Shown: positions 53,659 through 61,679 of the stretch, in pieces
How positions within the stretch are numbered: the first letter of the stretch is position 1
How the letters are laid out: each line of letters starts with the position of its first letter
Origin: Bifidobacterium amazonense
GTDB lineage: Bacteria; Actinomycetota; Actinomycetes; Actinomycetales; Bifidobacteriaceae
Assembly (NCBI RefSeq): GCF_018555435.2
Contig: NZ_JAFEJT020000006.1
Coordinates: 1-64,000, forward strand
DNA length: 64,000 bases
Reading direction: 5' to 3'
Translations under genes and position numbers: made by a program
The notes under the pieces: model-generated
What the model was told of the DNA's origin: nothing
Database searches by the model: none
Seen by the model: only the letters and a program-made list of their open reading frames with translations

Positions 53659-54966
53659 ATGCACGCACCTTCGATCGCCCCCAACAGCCGGGATCGCAGC
53701 CGCATCGCCATCCTGCGGTACCTGTACCGCAACCGGCAGGCCACCAAACAGCAGCTCGCGCACAACCTCTCCCTCAGCTCGCCCACTGTCACGCAGCATC
53801 TGCGGGAACTGGCCGGCCTCGGCATCGTCGTCGCAGCCGAACCGCAGGCATCGACCGGCGGGCGCAAGGCCGTGCCGTACGCGTTCAATCCGAGGCATCG
53901 CATCGCGGTCGGCGTGTGCGCGGGCGCGACGGAAACGACCCTGATCGCGGTCGACCTGTACGGCGAGATCGTCGCACGGCTCGACCGCACGCTGCCGCGG
54001 CGCAACGATGCGGCCTACTATCAGCGCGTCGCCGGCATCGCCGACGAATTCGCGAACGGCGTGGAGCAGTCAGTCCGCGACGCCGCGGCGGGACGGTCCA
54101 GAGGCACCGGAACCAGCGCGGCCGGCGACGCGACGGGCGACGACCAACCCGGCAGCGTGACCGGCATCGCGATCTGCTCACGCAATATCATGCCGACCGA
54201 CGTCACCGGCGGCGCGACCAAGGCGACCGGCCCGGATCACGACGCAGACGGCACCGGCAACGCCGACGGCGCGGACGATACGCCCGACGCCGCAACACGA
54301 CCCCATCTCGCGTTCGCCGACGCGACCGGAACGCCCGGCTTCCCGGTGCAGGCGATGCGCCAGCTCATGCACCGCCCGATCACGCCGATGCGGGACGCGG
54401 ACGCCGCCGCGGCCGCCGAACTCTGGTTCGACCATACGCTCCGCGACGCGGCGTGCGTCTATCTGGACCGCCGTCCATGCGGGGCGATCATCGCCGGCGG
54501 CCGGGTGCATCAGAACAGGACGTTCCGCAACGGCATGATCGAGCACATGTCGCTCGTGCCGGGCGGCCGGCCGTGCTACTGCGGCCAACGTGGATGCATG
54601 GACGTGTACTGTTCGCCGGAGACGCTGCCGGAGGACTACGAGAGCCTGCCGGGCTTCTTCAGCGTGCTCGAGCAGGGCGAGACGCATCATCGCGAGCGCA
54701 TGAACGAGTGGATGGACCGCGTGGCGCAGGCGATCGTGAACATCCGCGCCGTGATCGCTGGCGACGTGATCGTCGGCGGCGAGGCGGCGCAGTATCTCGA
54801 CGACGACGACATCGCCGACCTGAAGTCCCGCGTGGCGAAGCTCAGCCCGTTCGGCGGCGGCGACAATCTGCGGCTGCGACGCGGACTGTGCATGGACGGG
54901 CAGCCGGCGCTGGGCGCGGCGCTGAGCCTGATCGGGGACTGGCTGGACGACCACGGCTGCCGATAG
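53659..54966 (+). CDS. ROK family transcriptional regulator
   Basis: Protein of 435 residues. The N-terminal winged helix-turn-helix is seen in SRIAILRYLYRNRQATKQQL and SLSSPTVTQHLRELAGLGIV; the ROK domain follows with the zinc motif RPCYCGQRGCMDVYCS (CxCGxxGC) and IIAGGRVHQNRTFRNGMIEH. Members sense sugars or amino-sugars. The sugar-kinase ATP motif is not obvious, as in NagC/XylR-type repressors. A low-complexity Thr/Gly/Asp/Ala insert occupies about 140-215. It is divergent from adhE and 148 nt ahead of glgX, which it may control along with itself via the two upstream dyads. Confidence 0.9.
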   Translation: MHAPSIAPNSRDRSRIAILRYLYRNRQATKQQLAHNLSLSSPTVTQHLRELAGLGIVVAAEPQASTGGRKAVPYAFNPRHRIAVGVCAGATETTLIAVDLYGEIVARLDRTLPRRNDAAYYQRVAGIADEFANGVEQSVRDAAAGRSRGTGTSAAGDATGDDQPGSVTGIAICSRNIMPTDVTGGATKATGPDHDADGTGNADGADDTPDAATRPHLAFADATGTPGFPVQAMRQLMHRPITPMRDADAAAAAELWFDHTLRDAACVYLDRRPCGAIIAGGRVHQNRTFRNGMIEHMSLVPGGRPCYCGQRGCMDVYCSPETLPEDYESLPGFFSVLEQGETHHRERMNEWMDRVAQAIVNIRAVIAGDVIVGGEAAQYLDDDDIADLKSRVAKLSPFGGGDNLRLRRGLCMDGQPALGAALSLIGDWLDDHGCR

Positions 54967-55101
54967 CCGAAAGCGGCCATGCGACGGCGCGGACCGTGAG
55001 CTGACCACACACGAACGGCCTCCGAACGGACCCCCAAACGAGCCCCGAACACCCGGCGACCGCCCGTCGAACCGGTACGACACTCTCACAGGGCGCGCCG
55101 T

Positions 55102-55107
55102 TACAAT
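55102..55107 (+). promoter_or_regulatory. -10 box of glgX
   Basis: TACAAT is a near-perfect -10 hexamer located 7 nt before ATG 55115, the same geometry as the leaderless genes in this window. GGGAG in the 7-nt spacer could also serve as a ribosome site on a longer transcript. Confidence 0.5.
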
Positions 55108-55114
55108 GGGAGCC

Positions 55115-57763
55115 ATGAAGAACGCTATACCCCAGCGGTATGCGATACCGCACCGATACGCGACGAGGCCGGGCCTGTACTTCACCGAGGACGGCGGCGC
55201 GGATGCCGTGGTGCGCTCGGAAACCGCCGATCAGGTATGGCTGTGCGTCTACGAGCCGGTCGACCAGCCGACCGCCTTCTTCAACGAGGCCGTGCGCATC
55301 TTCGAGGATTCGCCGTCCCCGTTCATCAACCAGATCCACTCGCACGCGGTGTGCACGCGCATCATCGAGTCGATGTACGTGCGCGAGACGCTGTTCCGCA
55401 TGGAGGGGCCCAACTACGGCCTGTGGTACGTGCATCTGCCCAAGGCGTGGGACGGCATGCGCTACGCGTACCGCGTGGACGGCGTGTGGAACCCGAAGAT
55501 CGGCCTGCGGTTCAATCCGTACAAGCTGCTGCTCGACCCGTACGGCAAGGGCATCGACGGCAAGATGCAGCTCGATCCCGCCGCGTTCTCCTACCGTTGC
55601 GAGATCGGCGCGGACGGCCACGTGCACGGCGACGCGTTCGGCGAGATGAGCACGGTGGACGCGCTCGGCAAGATGCCGGTGTCGGTGGCGATCGACGACC
55701 GCGACGAGACCAAGCACGACGACGATCCGGTGCATCCGCACGTGCCATGGAGCAAGACCGTGCTCTACGAGCTGCACGTCAAGGGCTTCACCGCGAACGC
55801 GCCGTGGCTGCCGGAGGAGCTGCGCGGCACGTACGCCGGACTCGCGCACCCGATCACGCTGGCGTATCTGCAGGGGCTCGGCGTCACGTCGATCGAACTG
55901 CTGCCGATCCAGGCCAAGCAGGACGAGATCTTCCTGCAGGAGCGCGGCCGGCACAACTATTGGGGATACTCGACGCTCAGCTACTTCTCCCCCGAACCCT
56001 CGTACGCCACCGAGGAGGCCCGGCGCAAGGGCGCCGGCGCGGTGCGCGACGAGGTCATCAACATGGTGCGCGCGCTGCACGAGGCCGGCTTCGAGGTCAT
56101 CATGGACGTGGTGTACAACCACACCTGCGAGGGCGGCGTGGAAGGCCCGACGACCTGCTGGCGCGGCTTCGACCCGCTGTCCTACTACCGCCGGCAGAAG
56201 AACGACATCGGCCATCTCGAGGACACGACCGGCTGCGGCAACACGTTCAACTTCACCAACACGCATGTGCTCACGTTCGCGGTCGATTCGCTGCGCTACT
56301 GGGCCAAGCGCATCGGCGTGGACGGCTTCCGATTCGATCTGGCCGCCTCGCTCGCCCGCCTCGAAGGCAACTTCACCAAGCATCACCCGTTCCTGTACGC
56401 GCTGCGCTCCGACCTGCTGCTCGGCAATCTCAAGCTCATCATGGAGCCATGGGACCTCGGCCCGGAGGGCTGGCGCACCGGCGGCTTCGGCATGCCGTTC
56501 AGCGAGTGGAACGACCGCTTCCGCGACACGACGCGCCGGTTCTGGCTCACCAACACGCAGCCGGGCGTCGCCGGCACGATCGGCATGCAGGAGATGGCGA
56601 CGCGACTGTGCGGCTCGGCCGACCTGTTCGCCACCGACCCGGGCCGCGGCTGCGTCGCGTCGATCAACTACGTGACCGCGCACGACGGCTTCACGCTCGC
56701 CGACCTGACCATGTACAACTCGAAGCACAACGAGGCCAACGGCGAGAACAACATGGACGGCTCGAACGTCAACCATTCGTCGAACTTCGGCGTCGAAGGG
56801 CCGACGCGCGATCCGGCCATCACGCGGCGGCGCAACCGCGCGGCGATGAACATGCTCGGCACGCTCATGCTCTCGCTCGGCACGCCGATGATGCTCGCCG
56901 GCGACGAGTTCGGCAATTCGCAGAAAGGCAACAACAACGCGTACGCGCAGGACAACGACATCACCTGGCTCGACTGGGACTGGCTATACCAGACCAAAAA
57001 AACGCCGGAGATGCGCCGTCTGGAAACGGTCTCGCGACTGATCGCGATCCGCAAGTCGCTCGATCTGTACCATCACGAGGAGTTCTTCACGCTGCTCACG
57101 CAGCTCGGCCTGTTCAAGCCGTCGAGCCGCGTGCAGTGGTACCTGCCGGACGGCACCACGCCGATGGACCGCGACTGGTTCGACACGAGCGGGCGCAGCT
57201 TCCAGATGCGCCTGCTGTCGGCCAACGAGATGGACGTGCTCATCGTCATCAACGGCACCGACCAGGACCTGCACTTCCGTCTGCCGTCCGACTGCGAATG
57301 GCAGTGCGAATGGTGCTCGGCCGTGGTCAACGGCGAGCAGCCGGGGCACGGCATGCTGATCAGGCGGCTCAATCCGAAGCATTTCGACGACCGCAACTGG
57401 ACGACGATCGTGAACGAGAACGATCCGATCCACGATCTGGTCGAAACCGTGCAGACGGCGCTCGCCTCACAGTCGAAGCTGGACCGTCCGCTCTACGAAA
57501 GCAACGATCCGGTGGACAAGGACCCGCACATCAACACGATGCGCAACAGTGCGCCGGCCGTGGCGCATGATTTCAACGCGATCCTCAACATCAGCGACGC
57601 GATGGACCCCGACGGCGACGCGTCCACGCAATACGACGCGTCGAGCGGCGAGGAGATGCCCGCCGACGCGCTCCCCGACGCGGGTTCCGGCAACGGCCCG
57701 GCCGATCCGAGCCTGTGGACGTTCCCGTCGCGGTGCATCAGCGTGATGCGGCGCGTGCGGTAG
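55115..57763 (+). CDS. glgX: Glycogen debranching enzyme GlgX-type (GH13)
   Basis: Protein of 882 residues: a CBM48-like N-terminus (FYVHLPKAWDGMRYAYRVDG-like, about 105-125) then the GH13 barrel with VIMDVVYNHTCEGG (region I), GVDGFRFDLAASLA (nucleophile Asp), LIMEPWDLGPEGW (acid Glu) and NYVTAHDGFTLAD (region IV). It removes alpha-1,6 branches from glycogen or limit dextrins. The last 100 residues form an Asp/Ala-rich tail not common in GlgX. The ATG at 55106 adds three residues; 55115 is preferred because GGGAG precedes it. It is convergent with the LacI gene. Confidence 0.9.
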   Translation: MKNAIPQRYAIPHRYATRPGLYFTEDGGADAVVRSETADQVWLCVYEPVDQPTAFFNEAVRIFEDSPSPFINQIHSHAVCTRIIESMYVRETLFRMEGPNYGLWYVHLPKAWDGMRYAYRVDGVWNPKIGLRFNPYKLLLDPYGKGIDGKMQLDPAAFSYRCEIGADGHVHGDAFGEMSTVDALGKMPVSVAIDDRDETKHDDDPVHPHVPWSKTVLYELHVKGFTANAPWLPEELRGTYAGLAHPITLAYLQGLGVTSIELLPIQAKQDEIFLQERGRHNYWGYSTLSYFSPEPSYATEEARRKGAGAVRDEVINMVRALHEAGFEVIMDVVYNHTCEGGVEGPTTCWRGFDPLSYYRRQKNDIGHLEDTTGCGNTFNFTNTHVLTFAVDSLRYWAKRIGVDGFRFDLAASLARLEGNFTKHHPFLYALRSDLLLGNLKLIMEPWDLGPEGWRTGGFGMPFSEWNDRFRDTTRRFWLTNTQPGVAGTIGMQEMATRLCGSADLFATDPGRGCVASINYVTAHDGFTLADLTMYNSKHNEANGENNMDGSNVNHSSNFGVEGPTRDPAITRRRNRAAMNMLGTLMLSLGTPMMLAGDEFGNSQKGNNNAYAQDNDITWLDWDWLYQTKKTPEMRRLETVSRLIAIRKSLDLYHHEEFFTLLTQLGLFKPSSRVQWYLPDGTTPMDRDWFDTSGRSFQMRLLSANEMDVLIVINGTDQDLHFRLPSDCEWQCEWCSAVVNGEQPGHGMLIRRLNPKHFDDRNWTTIVNENDPIHDLVETVQTALASQSKLDRPLYESNDPVDKDPHINTMRNSAPAVAHDFNAILNISDAMDPDGDASTQYDASSGEEMPADALPDAGSGNGPADPSLWTFPSRCISVMRRVR

Positions 57764-57784
57764 TCCCGCCCGCCCGACCTGTCC

Positions 57785-58810
57785 TTACCTGCGGAAGTCG
57801 ACCGTCGTCTCGCGCGTCGTGACGCGCGTGGAGCGGACCGGATGCTCGACCTGCGGCCGGCCCGGATCCTTGATACGCTCGACCAGCGTGCGCACGGCGA
57901 GCTGCGAGACCTCGCGCGGCTGCTGCGAGATGTTCGTCGGCTTGAGCGCGAATCGCGGGATGCGCGAGTTCGGGCAGATGCTCACCAGCGTCAGGTCCTG
58001 GCCGAGCGTGATGCCGAGCCGGTCGAGCGCGTCCATGATCTGCTTGGTCGGCCGCGGCTGGCGCGTCACGATCGCCAGATTGTCATCGATGCGTTCGGAG
58101 ATCGCGTCCAGCGCGCCGGTCGGGTCGTTCTGCGGCATCGACGTGACGTCGAACGTCATGCCGTGCGCCTTCGCATGCGCGTCCATCGCGTCGTACATGC
58201 CCTGGATCGTCAGGAAGTTGCGGTTCGCCTCGTAGTCGTCGTCGAGATACAGCACGCGGTGATGGTTGAGGTTCGCCAGATAGTCGACGATCACGCCGCC
58301 GACGTGCGTGTAGTCGAAGTAGACAAGGTCGAGTCCGTGCGCATCGCGCGGCCGGCCGAATACGACGGTCGGCAGGCCGATCTCGGCGGCGACGGGGATG
58401 CGGTTGTCCTCGTCGGTGACGTCCATGAGGATGAATCCGTCGCAGATGTTGCGCCCGTCCATGCGGCGCAGGCTGTCCGGATCGGCCTGCGTGGTGTTGG
58501 TGATCACGTCGTAGCCGAGCCGGTACGCCTCTTCGATGATCGAACTCAGGTACGGCGTGACGTCGGTGCCGTCCGACTCGTATGACAGCCGTTCGATGAG
58601 CGTGATGAGGTTGGTATGCTGCGTACGCAGCGTGCGCGCGCTCGAGTTGGGATGGTAGTCGAGGATCTTCATCGCCGCTTCGATGCGCGCCTTGGTCTCC
58701 GCCGCGACCGGTCGGCTGCCGTTCATGTAGTACGAGACGGTGCTTTGCGCGACGTTCGCGAGCTTGGCGACGTCGCGGCTGGTGGGCCTGTGATTGCTGG
58801 TTCGTGGCAT
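57785..58810 (-). CDS. LacI family transcriptional regulator
   Basis: Protein of 341 residues. The DNA-binding HTH and hinge are clear: TSRDVAKLANVAQSTVSYYM, PVAAETKARIEAAMKILDYH and PNSSARTLRTQHTN. The periplasmic-binding-like effector domain runs from about 70 to 330 (ICDGFILMDVTDEDNRIPVA, VVFGRPRDAHGLDLVYFDYT). A promoter TATAAT (coding strand, 58832-58837) overlaps the palindrome ATACGTAT at 58835-58842; the same 8-mer occurs twice upstream of the GH115-like gene, so it is probably the local regulator of that locus and of itself. AAGGAC lies before ATG 58810. Confidence 0.9.
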   Translation of the reverse strand: MPRTSNHRPTSRDVAKLANVAQSTVSYYMNGSRPVAAETKARIEAAMKILDYHPNSSARTLRTQHTNLITLIERLSYESDGTDVTPYLSSIIEEAYRLGYDVITNTTQADPDSLRRMDGRNICDGFILMDVTDEDNRIPVAAEIGLPTVVFGRPRDAHGLDLVYFDYTHVGGVIVDYLANLNHHRVLYLDDDYEANRNFLTIQGMYDAMDAHAKAHGMTFDVTSMPQNDPTGALDAISERIDDNLAIVTRQPRPTKQIMDALDRLGITLGQDLTLVSICPNSRIPRFALKPTNISQQPREVSQLAVRTLVERIKDPGRPQVEHPVRSTRVTTRETTVDFRR

Positions 58811-58831
58811 GACGGCGGTCCTTCATCGTTG

Positions 58832-58845
58832 ATTATACGTATCGA
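58832..58845 (-). promoter_or_regulatory. LacI-gene promoter with ATACGTAT operator
   Basis: Minus-strand -10 TATAAT overlaps TCGATACGTATA, the same word found at 61395-61418 before the GH115 gene. Confidence 0.65.
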
Positions 58846-58898
58846 CCATAGCACCGATCGGCGCGGCACATGCTGTGCGGATGCGCACGGCCTCCTCG

Positions 58899-58951
58899 CG
58901 CGAGGTCACGCGATGGCGGTATCGGCCGAAATGCCATCGCGTGACCTCGCG
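58899..58951 (-). terminator. 19-bp perfect hairpin after GH115 gene
   Basis: CGCGAGGTCACGCGATGGC pairs with its exact complement at 58933-58951 across a 15-nt loop. It lies between the GH115 stop and the LacI promoter; no U-tract, but the stem is very stable. Confidence 0.7.
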
Positions 58952-58993
58952 GGAGGGCACCGGCCCATAGTGCACAGTCGGACGACGAAATGC

Positions 58994-59007
58994 GTTTCAC
59001 GTGAAAC
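58994..59007. other. parS-like partition site
   Basis: GTTTCACGTGAAAC is a perfect 14-bp palindrome identical to the core of bacterial parS (TGTTTCACGTGAAACA); here the 16-bp context is CGTTTCACGTGAAACA, 15 of 16. It would bind ParB and load SMC. parS sites often lie near oriC. A chance occurrence is improbable but cannot be excluded. Confidence 0.65.
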
Positions 59008-59047
59008 ATGCGGCGGCCGCACGCCGACGGGCCGGCGGACCGTCGGG

Positions 59048-61360
59048 CTACGCCTCGGCGTCCTCCCACTTGACGAGCATGGCGTCGAAGATCTCGTCGT
59101 CGGTCAGATGGTTCTCCAGATTGAGCAGCGTCTTGATCTTCTGCTCCTCGCGACTGTAGATGAAGTCGCGCTGCCACTGGAAGAAGTGCGGCCCGTCGCC
59201 CATCGTGCGCAGATAGGCCATGAGCCCGGACAGCACCCACGCGCTCTGCGCGATGTCGGTCAGGCATTCGTTCGCATAGTAGCCGTGCCACACGCCGTGC
59301 TCGCGCGCCAGCATCGCCTCGCGCGCCCGCCGGAACTCGCGCCGGGCCAGTCCCGCGTGGAAGAACGCGTGCTGCCAGTCCTCGGCGAACCCCTCCCACA
59401 GCGCGCGGCACGTCAGATGCGTGGCCTCGCAGCAGTGGCGGTATACGCGCGTATGCAGCGCGATCGAATCGTCGAACAGTCGTCGGGCGTGCGGCGACAT
59501 GCCGGTCGCGGCGGCCGTGTCGCGATCGTCGAGCGCGGCGTACTGCGCGGCCCCGCGCGCGGCGATGCGGTCGACGACGGCGATCTGCTCGACCAGCGGC
59601 ACGTCGCCGGCCGCCCAGCGCATGTCGTCGCAGCTCGCGTTGCGATCGCGCATGAACTGCGTGACCAGCATGCGCGGGCAGTGGTTGAAGTACTGTTCGC
59701 CGGCCCGCTCGTCCCAGCGATCGCCGTACGCGACGGCCGCGTCGAAGTAGCCGGCGTACGCGTCGGCCACGGCCGCGGCGTCGCGCTCGCCGTAGTACTC
59801 GGTTGCGAACGTGCGCGTGGCCGATCGCACGAACGTCGCGGCATCGCCGGACGTTCCGGCGAGCAATGTGCCGACCGTCGTCAGCGACTCGGTTTCGGCG
59901 CCGTCCTCGTCCGACTCGGCCGGGATCAACGAAGACCGACGATCGGTGACGTCGATGTCGGAAAGTCCGTCGCGCCACAGTCGCGCGATCAGGGACAGGT
60001 AGTAGGCGTGCGGCTTGACGTTCGACGAGTTGACGATCCAGAACGCGTCGCCGCCGCGGGCGAGCACCTCGCCCAACTCGTGCACGATGCGTTCGGGGCG
60101 CACCGGCAGCGTGGTGATGTGGTTCGCGGCCTGCAGGTCGTAGAAGGAGGCGTGGTAGTAGATGCCCTGCGCGCCGCGGTCGGCCGGGTTCGGCATCGCG
60201 TCGATGCGCGGATTGTGATTGCACTGGCGTCGCGTGACCATGCGGCCGTAGCCGTTGTCGGACCAGATCTTGATGACGTCGTCGGGCAGGTCGAGCACGC
60301 CCTTGCGGTACAGTTCGAGCGTTTCGCCGTACAGGTAGACGCAGGTGCGCGCCTGCGGGTCGTGGTCGAGCACCATGCGGCGTTGGATGCGGATGATCTC
60401 GCCCATGAGCGCGCCGCGCTTCTCGTCGGTGTCGTAGGACGGATCGGAGTCCCAGAACGCGGAGTCGCCCTGGCCGCGGAAGCCGACGTTCCAGATGACA
60501 TGCTGGCCCCGGTGCGCCTCCAGCGATTCCTCCCACAGTGCGATGAACAGGTCCTTGTGCTCGCCCCACGAGGGGTTGAGGTCCGGGTAGGCGGAGGAGA
60601 AGAGGCGTGCGCCGAGCGGCTCGGCGTGGTGCTGGGCGATGCGCAGTCCACGGCGGGACGCGGCTTCGGCGTGGTGGGCTGAGTTGTTGCCGGTGCCGGG
60701 GATGACCATCGTGCCGCCGCAGCGCAGCAGCGCCTCGAACACCATCTCCCACGGCTGGTCGGGGTCATTGTCGAGCTGCCAGCCCATGAGCAGCACCTCG
60801 TCGTTGACGAACCATCCGCGGTCAGCCACGGCGAACGGGCGGGAGGCGAACGCGTAGCCGTCGGGCACGGCGACCGGGCCGGGCTTGCGTCCTGCGACGG
60901 CCGGCGTCCAGTCCATCCAGAACCACAGGTCGGGCACGCCGAGCAGCTCGCGGCTGATGTGGTACAGGCCGTAGATGAAGCCGAAGTCGTCGCCGGCGAT
61001 GACGCGGAGAACGTCGCGGTCCGCGACGACGCGGTACATCCCCTCCCCCAGCGTCGGATCGTCGGCCAGTTCGATGCGGGCGGTCACGTCCGTGCCGGGC
61101 GCGGCGGCGGACGGCATGCCGGACGGGACCGGTGCGGCGGACGAAACGGACGTACCGGACGTACCGGTCGTAGTCATAGCGGTCGTACCAGTCGGCGTCG
61201 TACCAGTCGCGGGCATGGTCGTCGCGGCGGTTGCTGCCGCAGTCGCGACGTCGCCCCGTCCGCACACGACGCCGAGGTCTCGCCGCAGGTCGGCGGCGGC
61301 CTGACGCACGGCCTCGGACCGGCCGTCCACGTCAATGGGAGTAAGGACGTCAAGCAACAT
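59048..61360 (-). CDS. GH115-like xylan alpha-1,2-glucuronidase
   Basis: Protein of 770 residues. Motifs of GH115 are visible: RGWFVNDEVLLMGW (about 181-194), GGTMVIPGTGNN, IWNVGFRGQGDSAFWDSDPS, YLYGETLELYRKGVLDLPDD and IKIWSDNGYGRM, in the right order for the (methyl)glucuronyl-releasing family. Typical members have 800-1000 residues; the C-terminal beta-sandwich may be missing here. A Thr/Ala/Gly low-complexity insert (about 38-95) lies in the N-terminal domain. No signal peptide, so cytoplasmic. AAGAGGTGA supports ATG 61360. It is read after an ABC sugar transporter and before a LacI gene. Confidence 0.8.
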   Translation of the reverse strand: MLLDVLTPIDVDGRSEAVRQAAADLRRDLGVVCGRGDVATAAATAATTMPATGTTPTGTTAMTTTGTSGTSVSSAAPVPSGMPSAAAPGTDVTARIELADDPTLGEGMYRVVADRDVLRVIAGDDFGFIYGLYHISRELLGVPDLWFWMDWTPAVAGRKPGPVAVPDGYAFASRPFAVADRGWFVNDEVLLMGWQLDNDPDQPWEMVFEALLRCGGTMVIPGTGNNSAHHAEAASRRGLRIAQHHAEPLGARLFSSAYPDLNPSWGEHKDLFIALWEESLEAHRGQHVIWNVGFRGQGDSAFWDSDPSYDTDEKRGALMGEIIRIQRRMVLDHDPQARTCVYLYGETLELYRKGVLDLPDDVIKIWSDNGYGRMVTRRQCNHNPRIDAMPNPADRGAQGIYYHASFYDLQAANHITTLPVRPERIVHELGEVLARGGDAFWIVNSSNVKPHAYYLSLIARLWRDGLSDIDVTDRRSSLIPAESDEDGAETESLTTVGTLLAGTSGDAATFVRSATRTFATEYYGERDAAAVADAYAGYFDAAVAYGDRWDERAGEQYFNHCPRMLVTQFMRDRNASCDDMRWAAGDVPLVEQIAVVDRIAARGAAQYAALDDRDTAAATGMSPHARRLFDDSIALHTRVYRHCCEATHLTCRALWEGFAEDWQHAFFHAGLARREFRRAREAMLAREHGVWHGYYANECLTDIAQSAWVLSGLMAYLRTMGDGPHFFQWQRDFIYSREEQKIKTLLNLENHLTDDEIFDAMLVKWEDAEA

Positions 61361-61394
61361 CGCAGTCACCTCTTGGATCGGAAATCAACATTAT

Positions 61395-61422
61395 CGATAC
61401 GTATTTATTGATACGTATTTAC
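61395..61422 (-). promoter_or_regulatory. Tandem ATACGTAT operators before the GH115 gene
   Basis: Two 14-nt direct repeats TYGATACGTATTTA place ATACGTAT at 61397-61404 and 61411-61418. A GATAAT (coding strand) lies beside them, so repressor binding would block the promoter. The same palindrome is in the LacI promoter. Confidence 0.65.
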
Positions 61423-61508
61423 TGTACTTGGGAATATCGCACGCGGCACAACGGTTGCCGGTTCTTGCCAACGGCCCGCACGATTCGCACGGGCCGCGGC
61501 ACATCGCG

Positions 61509-61610
61509 TCGGAATCATCGTCGGAATCATCACGTCGGGGTCATCGTCGGGGTCATCGTCGGGGTCATCGTCGGGGTCATCGTCGAGACCATCGTCGAGA
61601 CCATCGTCGG
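61509..61610. repeat. 12-bp tandem repeat array
   Basis: About eight units: TCGGAATCATCG twice (one extended), TCGGGGTCATCG four times, TCGAGACCATCG twice. It fills the gap between the sugar-binding-protein stop and the GH115 promoter and could vary in copy number by slippage. The reverse frame encodes DDP repeats, not taken as a gene. The rest of 61361-61679 holds the operators only. Confidence 0.85.
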
Positions 61611-61679
61611 TCCGCACGGTCGGCCACAGGCCGGCCGATCGCACGGACCGACGCGTCCCCGTCGATCAGACGCCGGCGA

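Noticed and set aside
61405-61644. DDP-repeat peptide on the minus strand
   Set aside because: Only a translation of the 12-bp tandem repeat.
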